A stretch of DNA of 5,948 bases, taken from positions 1-5,948 of the forward strand of contig CALGTJ010000259.1 of the NCBI GenBank assembly GCA_937901435.1. The letters run 5' to 3'. Made by a program: the position numbers and the translations under genes. The stretch is from an uncultured Rhodobacter sp. Lineage in GTDB: Bacteria; Pseudomonadota; Alphaproteobacteria; Rhodobacterales; Rhodobacteraceae. Below are positions 5,849 to 5,948 of the stretch, in pieces (within the stretch, counting starts at the first letter, position 1; every line of letters starts with the position of its first letter). The notes under the pieces are model-generated. The model had not been told where the DNA came from. It did not search any database and worked only from the letters and a program-made list of their open reading frames with translations.

Positions 5849-5948
5849 ATGACAGATAGTTTTTCAGGCGGCTGTGCCTGCGGTGCCATCCGCTACCGCT
5901 CAACAGGTCCTGCGCGATACATGGGCAACTGCCATTGCCGACATTGCC
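5849..5948 (+). CDS. GFA/CENP-V family zinc protein, N-terminal fragment (runs off window)
   Basis: Only the first 33 codons are present, but they carry the diagnostic zinc-binding layout of the Gfa (glutathione-dependent formaldehyde-activating) family: GGCACGAIRY with Cys9 and Cys11, then NCHCRHC with Cys28, Cys30 and Cys33. The namesake binds glutathione and was proposed to speed formation of S-hydroxymethylglutathione; its catalytic role has been disputed, and most family members have no known substrate. It starts 37 nt after the AEC gene on the same strand and is probably the fourth gene of the plus-strand unit. A glutathione-linked role would fit the GST at the head of the unit. The rest of the gene lies beyond base 5948. 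Confidence 0.85.
   Translation, partial: MTDSFSGGCACGAIRYRSTGPARYMGNCHCRHC

Overview
The window looks like chromosomal DNA from an alphaproteobacterium, most likely of the Rhodobacterales (Roseobacter) type. This rests on moderately high GC, an HxlR regulator with a C-terminal Cys cluster, and the mix of GST, GFA, crotonase and SDR families. It is an impression from sequence style, not a database match. A tyrosine recombinase at the left edge suggests an accessory or island-border setting.

Layout: (1) 1-560, plus strand: a tyrosine recombinase catalytic domain with a complete active site; its N-terminus may lie outside the window. (2) 561-822: a gene-free stretch between convergent genes. 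It holds a strong bulged stem-loop (645-695), short direct repeats and a weak terminator-like hairpin. (3) 3390 down to 823, minus strand: a compact unit of HxlR-type regulator, crotonase-fold enzyme and 12-TM MFS transporter, with gaps of 21 and 57 nt. (4) 3391-3482: a 92-nt divergent control region with a perfect TAGTCA-N15-TGACTA dyad, a second overlapping dyad and a good minus-strand promoter. (5) 3483 to the right edge, plus strand: glutathione S-transferase, an SDR-fold protein lacking most catalytic residues, a 10-TM AEC-family transporter, and the start of a GFA/CENP-V zinc protein that runs off the window.

The two arms look like one divergently transcribed regulon controlled by the HxlR protein. 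Common threads are glutathione (GST, and GFA, a family named for glutathione-dependent formaldehyde chemistry), acyl-CoA chemistry (crotonase) and transport (MFS plus AEC). The crotonase lacks both hydratase glutamates but keeps an Asp/His pair at positions that align, from memory, with 4-chlorobenzoyl-CoA dehalogenase. The SDR has Phe in place of the catalytic Tyr. Taken together this could be an uncharacterised uptake and processing, or detoxification, module for an electrophilic or substituted carboxylic acid. The substrate cannot be read from the sequence, and the pathway assignment is inference.
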